A stretch of 34,143 nucleotides of DNA from Curtobacterium aurantiacum (GTDB lineage: Bacteria; Actinomycetota; Actinomycetes; Actinomycetales; Microbacteriaceae): assembly GCF_018598555.1 (NCBI RefSeq), contig NZ_JAHEWN010000027.1:1-34143 (forward strand). The letters run 5' to 3'. Shown here piece by piece: positions 28,261 to 34,143 of this stretch. Under the pieces are notes generated by a model that ran no database searches, was not told the DNA's origin, and worked only from the letters and a program-made list of their open reading frames with translations. The translations under genes were made by a program, and so were the position numbers. Position 1 is the first letter of the stretch; each line of letters begins with the position of its first letter.

Positions 28261-31200
28261 TCCGCGCCCTCCTCGCGAAGCACCGCTCCGCAGCCGTCAC
28301 GACCGGTGCCTCGGTGCTCGTCGCCGCCGTCGTCGCGACCACCGCCATCGTCTCCACCGGCTACCACACGCAGCGCGTCGACCTCGGGGACGGCACGGTG
28401 TGGGTGCCCTCGGCCGAGTACGGCGCCGTCGGCCGGGCGAACACCGGCATCCTGCAGCTCAACACCGCGGTCGAGACGGCCAGCGACGATCTCGCGGTGC
28501 TGCAGCGCGGCTCCACCGTCTACAGCGTCGACGAGACGAAGGGCACCGTCGCCCGGGTCGACGTCGCCGACGCGACCGTCGGTGACCCGATCACCCTGCC
28601 GGCGGGAACGCCGCAGGTGTTCTTCGCGGGCGACACGGCCATCATCGGCAACGCGGACACCGGCGAGCTCTGGGCGACCCCCGCGAGCGACCTCGCCGAG
28701 TTCGACGCGTCGACCAAGGCTGACCTGACCCTCGGTGCCGACACGGTGTTCGACGCGTCCGACGGACACGTCGCCGTCTTCTCCGCGAAGACCGGGACGG
28801 CTTCCCTCGTCGACGTCGGCGCCACCCTCACCGTCGATCAGCGGTGGAAGGTCGAGACGGACCGCGGGGACGACTTCCAGGTCGCGACGTTCGACGGACA
28901 CCTCGCCGTGCTCGACCGCACGAGCGGCGCGCTGTCGGTCGACGGCCGCACCGTCGAACTCGGCGACCGGGTGGGCGCCTCGCCGGCCCTGCAGCGGTCG
29001 TCGGACACCACCACGCAGGTCACGGTCGCCGGCACGGCGGGCCTGGTGCGCGTGAGCGCCTCCGGTGCGGTGGACGCCACCGCACTGCAGGTGTCCGGAC
29101 GCGCCGCCCGACCCTACGTCGACGGATCCTGCACCTACGCGGCCTGGGCCGGCGGGCAGGCCATCGACACGTGCGACGGCAGCGCTCTGCAGCGGCTCGC
29201 GAGCACCGGCGGCACCAGCGAACTGCAGATCCTGCACAACGGCGACACGGTCGTCGCGAACGACCCGACGAGCGGCCGCTCCTGGGCCATCGACCGGAGC
29301 GGTCAGCTCATCGACAACTGGGCAGACCTCATCGAGCAGGACGACGAGCAGCAACAGGAGCAGGTCTCCGACGACGACCCCGAGGTCGACAAGGACCAGA
29401 AGCCTCCGGTGGCGATCGACGACGAACTGGGCGCGCGCCCGGGACGCACCACGAGCCTCCCGGTCCTGCTCAACGACTACGACCCGAACGGTGACCCGAT
29501 CATCGTGAGCGAGGTCGGCACCATCTCGAAGTCCGCCGGCCGCGTCGCGATCGTCGGTGACGGCCAGCGCCTGCAGGTCACGCTGTCGTCGCGTGCCGCC
29601 GGGACGGTGACGTTCCCGTACACGATCACGGACGGCAACGGCGGGTCCGACACCGCGACGGTCCGGATCACCGTGCGCCCGGACAGCCAGAACGAGGCGC
29701 CCCGGCAGGTGCGGGACACGTCGGCCGACGTCGTCCAGAACGGGCACGTCGTCACCAACGTGCTCGGCGACTGGATCGACCCGGACGGCGACCCGGTGTA
29801 CCTCGAGTCCGGGTCCGCCTCGAACGGCGATCGGGTGTCCACCACGCCGGACGGGCTGCTCGACTTCCGCAACGACAGCGGCCGGACCGGTGAGCGCTCC
29901 GTCCAGCTCGTCGTGAGCGACGGGCGTGCCGACGGCCGCGGCGCCGTCACGGTCCGGGTCGCCGAACAGGGCGCCGTCCCGCTCCGCGCCGATCCCTTCC
30001 CCGTGTCGGGGTACGCCGGCAAGGCGTTCACGGTCGAGCCGCTCGACCACGTGCGCGGCGGCAACGGCACCGTGACACTGACGAGCGTGTCGTCGGCATC
30101 CGGGCTCACCGTCACCCCGAGTTACGACGCCGGCACGTTCCGGGTGCAGGGCGAGCGTGCGGGCGACCACCAGCTGGAGTACACCGTGACGGACGGTGTG
30201 AAGACGTCGAGCGGCATCGTCCGTGTCACGATCCTCGCGCCACCGGACGCCTCGACCGCGCCGATCACCACGCCGAAGACGGTCTTCGTCAACACCCTGT
30301 CGACGAAGGACACCGACGTCACGGCGACCGACATCGACCCGGCGGGCGGCGTGCTGCTCGTGACGGCGCTCGACGGCCCGGGACGGGGCAGCGGCGTGCA
30401 GGCGAGCATCCTCGACCAGCACACCGTCCGCGTCACCCTCACGGCCCCGCTCGACGGCCCGGTGTCGTTCGGCTACACGGAGACGAACGGTCTGGCGTCG
30501 TCGCCGGGCACGATCACCGTCGTCGAGATCCCGAAGCCCGATCGCATCCAACCCCCGGTCGCGCAGCCCGACAGCGCCACCGTCCGTGTCGGTGACGTCG
30601 CCAACATCGACGTGCTGGACAACGACACCCAGCCCGAGGGTGAGCCGCTGACCCTGCAGCCCGAGCTGGTGCAGAACGTGCCGGGCGACGGCGGCCTCCT
30701 GTTCGTCTCCGGCGACCACCTGCGCTACCTCGCCCCGAAGACGCCGGGCAACTACACCGCCGTCTACCGGGTCGCCGGTCCGGACGGTCAGTACGCCGAC
30801 GCCGCCGTGTCGATCTCGGTGCGCGAGCGCGACGCCGCCACGAACAACCCGCCCGTGCCCCAGACCGTGACGGCGCGCGTCGTCGCCGGGTCGTCGGTAC
30901 GGGTCAGCGTGCCGTTGAACGGCATCGACCCTGACGGCGACTCCGTGCAACTCGTCGGTGTGGGCTCCAACCCCGACAAGGGATCGGTCTCCGACGTCGC
31001 CTCCGACGCCCTGACCTACGAGGCCGGCGACTACTCAGCCGGCACCGACGAGTTCACCTACACGGTCGTGGACGCCCTCGGTTCGCGCGCCACCGGCACC
31101 GTGCGGGTCGGCATCGCGCCCCGCGCCGAGCAGGCGTCGAACCCCGTGGCCGAGGCCGACCACGTCACCATCCGACCGGGCGGCTCCGTGACGGTGCGGG

Positions 31201-34143
31201 TGCTCCAGAACGACTCCGACCCCGAGGGCGGGCAGCTCACCGTCGCGCAGGCCGAGCCGACGGCGGACGACGTCACCGCCAAGATCCTCCGGAAGCAGCA
31301 GATCCGCGTCACGCCCCCGAAATCGGCGAAGCGCGGTGACTTCGCGGTGCTCTACACCGTCGCGAACAGCAGCGGGGGATCGAGCACCGCGTTCCTCACC
31401 GTCACCGTCGACCCGGACGCCCAGCCGCTCCGGCCCGAGGTCGACGACACGACGCTCGACCTGCAGGACATCCTGCACCGGCAGAGCGTGACGGTGGACG
31501 TGCTCGACAACGTCTTCTTCGCCGAGGGGACTGCGGCCGACCTGCGGGTCGGGGTGGTCCCCGGCTACGGCGACACCGCGACGCCCACCGACGACGGCCG
31601 GATCACCGTCCGGCTGACGGACGAGTCGCAGGTGATCCCGTTCTCGGTCGCCCGCGTCGACCACCCGGACATCATCTCGTACGGGTTCATCAACGTGCCG
31701 GGCTTCGACGACGCCCTGCCCCAGATCAACCGCAGCGCCGGAGCGGTCACCGTCAGGAGCGAGGCCACCGTCCGCATCCCGCTGCAGGACTTCGTCGTGA
31801 CGGCGAACGGCGAGACCGCGAAGGTCACCGACCGTGGGACGGTGAAGGCGACCCACGCCAACGGACAGAGCCTGGTGGTGGACTCGTCGACGCTGCAGTT
31901 CACGTCGTCGAAGCTCTACTACGGCAAGGCGTCGATCTCGTTCGAGGTCACCGACGGATCGGCGGCGAACGGCGGCAAGGGGCGCGTCGCCACTCTCGTG
32001 CTCCCGATCACCGTCACGCCGCGGTCGAACCAGCCGCCGGCGTTCACGGGCTCCTCGCTCGACATGCAGCCGGGCGAGACGCGCAAGATCGACCTGACGA
32101 AGCTCACCGACTACCCGTACCCGAAGGACCTGCCCGAGCTGCGGTACTCCGTCGTCGGTCGGCCCGCCGCCGGCACGACCGCGTCGATCTCGAAGCAGCA
32201 GCTCACGATCTCGGTGGCCGACACGGCGAAGAAGAACACCACCGCGTCGATCGGCATCGGTGTCGCGGACGACGCGAACGCCGGACGAGCCGGCACCGTC
32301 AGCGTCGGTGTCGTCGCCTCGACCCGGCCGGTGGTCCAGCCCGGTGCTGACAACTCGGTGACCAAGCGCGGCGCGACCACCACGATCGACGTGCTCACGA
32401 ACGACCAGCCCACGAACCCGTTCCCGGGTGAGCGGTTGCGCGTCGTCAACATCCGGGGCCTGTCCGGCGGACTGCCGAGCGGTGTCACCGTCACGCCGAG
32501 CGGTGACCGGACCCGGCTGCAGGTCGCCGTCGCGGACAGCGCGAAGCCCGTGGACGCCCACCTGCAGTACCAGGTCGCCGACGCCACGAACGACCCGGAC
32601 CGCTACGTCTGGGGCGACGTGACGATCTCGGTGCAGGACGTCCCGGATGCTCCCGGTGCGCCGACCCGGACGGGCTCCTACGACGGCGGCCAGGTCACAC
32701 TGACCTGGGCGACCCCGCAGGGCAACAACTCGCCCATCACCGGCTACCGGGTCGTCGGGACCAACGGTGTCTCGAAGAACTGCGGCACCGCGACGGTGTG
32801 CACGATCACCGGACTCGACCCGAAGGCGTCGTACCGGTTCCAGGTCGTGGCGACGAACGCGATCGGTGACTCCGAGCCGTCCGCGCGCTCCGGCCCGATG
32901 AGCGCGGACTTCGTACCGGCGCCGCCGAAGGGCATCACCGTCACGCCCAGCAAGTCGACGCCGAACCAGCTCGACGTCAAGTGGGGCAAGGTGTCCGCCC
33001 CGAACAACGGCAGCGCGGTCGACGACTACATCGTCACGATCGAGGGCCCTGGCCTCTCGACCACCCGCCACACCGGGACGTCGACGAACACCTCGTTCAC
33101 CGGGGCCCAGAGCGCGGCGCAGTACAAGGTCACGGTCTCCGCCCGGAACGACGCCGACCGCAACGGCACCGTCGTGCAGTGGAACTCTGCGTCCGCCACC
33201 GGCAGCGCGGTCGGGACACCCGGTGTCCCGACGCTGAACGCGTCGCGCGACGCGTCGCCGGGGCGCACGACCGTTTCGCTCAGCGCCGCCGAGAACGACT
33301 GGGCCGGCAGCGGTCGATCGCTCACGATCGTCCGGTACCCGCCCGGGGCGAACATCCCGAACGGTTGCTCGACCACGGGCTCGGACAAGCGCTGGGACGG
33401 TGCCAGCGCCAGCGACACGCTCAACTCGAACGGCAACTTCCAGTACGTGGCGCTGGCCGACAACGGCCTGTTCTGCACGCCGAGCCGGGCGGCATCCGTG
33501 CAGGGGTACGCCGCTCCGGGCACGGCGTCGGCGGACATCGGTGTCGAACGGTTCAGCGACGACGACGGCACGTACGCGATCCGCATCCGCAACCCACGGG
33601 CCCAGCCGAGCCCGAACGGGTCGATCGACCACTACGCGTACTCCGTCAACGGGGGCGGCTTCGTGTCGTTCGGCGGGAACGGGTCTTGGGTGACCGGTGC
33701 CGCGTTCGGCTCGACGGTGAGCGTGACCGTGGTTGCCTGTGCGGACGGCACGTCCAACTTCTGCGGGGACGGATCCACCGTGGGCGGACTGCGGCCGGTG
33801 CAGACCCGCGCGACGCTGCCGGATTCCGTGACCGCAGGGACCCAGCTGACGGTCGCTGCGCCGCCGCCGAACGCCGGGCTCCAGCCGACCGGCTACCGCG
33901 TCGTGTTCTGCGCCTCCCGCTACTACCAGCTCTGTGGACAGGGCACGGTCTACGCACCGGACGCCCTGCCGACGGTGGAGGACGCAGCGCTCTCGCGCTA
34001 CGTCTACGTCGCGGCGATCGTCGACGGACACGAGGACCCGAATCCGCCGAGCGCCACGATCGAAGCGGCACCCGAACACATCGGCTTCGGCCGCTCGTCC
34101 GCACCGTCGACCGACGAGTTCGACTACACCTTCGAGGCCCTCG
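28257..34143 (+). CDS. Giant membrane-anchored Ig-like/FN3 repeat protein, 3' end outside window
   Basis: The frame opens at GTG 28257, overlapping the kinase stop as GTGA, and stays open for 1,962 codons to the window edge. The N-terminal helix (about 11-33, after RALLAKHRSA) is a signal anchor. Residues about 40-355 have a repeated strand pattern resembling a beta-propeller. An acidic Gln/Glu/Asp linker (about 358-383) follows. About eleven Ig/cadherin-like repeats come next, spaced about 97 residues (290 bases), many with VLxND and DPDGDPV-type calcium-like turns. Fibronectin III domains start near residue 1461 (PGAPTRTG; TGYRVVGTNG). Paired Cys are frequent in the last third. It is likely a long cell-surface protein, the FN3 member of a PFNA-like cluster. 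No function is proven. Confidence 0.9.
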   Translation, partial: MIRALLAKHRSAAVTTGASVLVAAVVATTAIVSTGYHTQRVDLGDGTVWVPSAEYGAVGRANTGILQLNTAVETASDDLAVLQRGSTVYSVDETKGTVARVDVADATVGDPITLPAGTPQVFFAGDTAIIGNADTGELWATPASDLAEFDASTKADLTLGADTVFDASDGHVAVFSAKTGTASLVDVGATLTVDQRWKVETDRGDDFQVATFDGHLAVLDRTSGALSVDGRTVELGDRVGASPALQRSSDTTTQVTVAGTAGLVRVSASGAVDATALQVSGRAARPYVDGSCTYAAWAGGQAIDTCDGSALQRLASTGGTSELQILHNGDTVVANDPTSGRSWAIDRSGQLIDNWADLIEQDDEQQQEQVSDDDPEVDKDQKPPVAIDDELGARPGRTTSLPVLLNDYDPNGDPIIVSEVGTISKSAGRVAIVGDGQRLQVTLSSRAAGTVTFPYTITDGNGGSDTATVRITVRPDSQNEAPRQVRDTSADVVQNGHVVTNVLGDWIDPDGDPVYLESGSASNGDRVSTTPDGLLDFRNDSGRTGERSVQLVVSDGRADGRGAVTVRVAEQGAVPLRADPFPVSGYAGKAFTVEPLDHVRGGNGTVTLTSVSSASGLTVTPSYDAGTFRVQGERAGDHQLEYTVTDGVKTSSGIVRVTILAPPDASTAPITTPKTVFVNTLSTKDTDVTATDIDPAGGVLLVTALDGPGRGSGVQASILDQHTVRVTLTAPLDGPVSFGYTETNGLASSPGTITVVEIPKPDRIQPPVAQPDSATVRVGDVANIDVLDNDTQPEGEPLTLQPELVQNVPGDGGLLFVSGDHLRYLAPKTPGNYTAVYRVAGPDGQYADAAVSISVRERDAATNNPPVPQTVTARVVAGSSVRVSVPLNGIDPDGDSVQLVGVGSNPDKGSVSDVASDALTYEAGDYSAGTDEFTYTVVDALGSRATGTVRVGIAPRAEQASNPVAEADHVTIRPGGSVTVRVLQNDSDPEGGQLTVAQAEPTADDVTAKILRKQQIRVTPPKSAKRGDFAVLYTVANSSGGSSTAFLTVTVDPDAQPLRPEVDDTTLDLQDILHRQSVTVDVLDNVFFAEGTAADLRVGVVPGYGDTATPTDDGRITVRLTDESQVIPFSVARVDHPDIISYGFINVPGFDDALPQINRSAGAVTVRSEATVRIPLQDFVVTANGETAKVTDRGTVKATHANGQSLVVDSSTLQFTSSKLYYGKASISFEVTDGSAANGGKGRVATLVLPITVTPRSNQPPAFTGSSLDMQPGETRKIDLTKLTDYPYPKDLPELRYSVVGRPAAGTTASISKQQLTISVADTAKKNTTASIGIGVADDANAGRAGTVSVGVVASTRPVVQPGADNSVTKRGATTTIDVLTNDQPTNPFPGERLRVVNIRGLSGGLPSGVTVTPSGDRTRLQVAVADSAKPVDAHLQYQVADATNDPDRYVWGDVTISVQDVPDAPGAPTRTGSYDGGQVTLTWATPQGNNSPITGYRVVGTNGVSKNCGTATVCTITGLDPKASYRFQVVATNAIGDSEPSARSGPMSADFVPAPPKGITVTPSKSTPNQLDVKWGKVSAPNNGSAVDDYIVTIEGPGLSTTRHTGTSTNTSFTGAQSAAQYKVTVSARNDADRNGTVVQWNSASATGSAVGTPGVPTLNASRDASPGRTTVSLSAAENDWAGSGRSLTIVRYPPGANIPNGCSTTGSDKRWDGASASDTLNSNGNFQYVALADNGLFCTPSRAASVQGYAAPGTASADIGVERFSDDDGTYAIRIRNPRAQPSPNGSIDHYAYSVNGGGFVSFGGNGSWVTGAAFGSTVSVTVVACADGTSNFCGDGSTVGGLRPVQTRATLPDSVTAGTQLTVAAPPPNAGLQPTGYRVVFCASRYYQLCGQGTVYAPDALPTVEDAALSRYVYVAAIVDGHEDPNPPSATIEAAPEHIGFGRSSAPSTDEFDYTFEAL

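Noticed and set aside
27453..34079. Minus-strand open frames of 1,165 and 1,014 codons opposite the kinase and giant protein
   Set aside because: Arg/Val/Asp-rich composition typical of antisense frames in GC-rich DNA; the plus strand has clear Ig/FN3 and kinase motifs.

Overview
The window is very GC-rich, with short spacers, GTG starts and several leaderless-looking promoters. It reads as the chromosome of an actinobacterium, most likely a Microbacteriaceae member; a Curtobacterium-like organism is my best guess from the protein style, unverified. Gene order argS, lysA, hom, thrC, thrB, rho, prfA, prmC, tsaC, wecA, atpI, atpBEFHAGDC matches the conserved actinobacterial block known from Mycobacterium tuberculosis (Rv1292 to Rv1311). 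Two additions are a DUF2993 gene after argS and a HAD hydrolase between prmC and tsaC. rpmE, which lies between rho and prfA in mycobacteria, is absent at that place.

Layout. 1-354: GC-rich repeats with inverted arms, cut by the window start. 355-942 (-): lipoprotein. 1002-8602: argS, a DUF2993 protein, then diaminopimelate decarboxylase and the threonine branch (hom, thrC, thrB). 8603-13068: rho with a structured leader, prfA and prmC. 13069-13502: a duplicated minisatellite and hairpin module between convergent genes. 13503-14168 (-): HAD hydrolase, divergent from tsaC with overlapping -10 boxes. 14194-16579: tsaC, wecA and atpI with 4-base stop/start overlaps. 16686-23612: the F1Fo ATP synthase operon, followed by a yaaA-family gene overlapping atpC.

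24436-34143 is the accessory part and the most interesting. It holds a DUF4192-like protein, an FHA-domain protein, a PP2C phosphatase, a transmembrane Ser/Thr kinase with an extracellular fibronectin-III-like domain, and a giant membrane-anchored Ig/FN3-repeat protein that runs off the window end. The set resembles the PFNA cluster described in bifidobacteria (kinase, FN3 protein, AAA ATPase, then DUF58, transglutaminase and phosphatase genes). The AAA/MoxR, DUF58 and transglutaminase genes would be expected just beyond 34143. A D-T-V-I/V-R motif occurs four times in the FHA protein; related sites occur in the kinase juxtamembrane region and at the phosphatase C-terminus. This suggests a phosphothreonine/FHA wiring scheme.

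A second theme is start-codon choice. prmC, atpB and the yaaA-family gene lack an ATG, GTG or TTG where the conserved N-terminus or the Shine-Dalgarno site would place the start. Candidate ATC or CTG starts are there instead.
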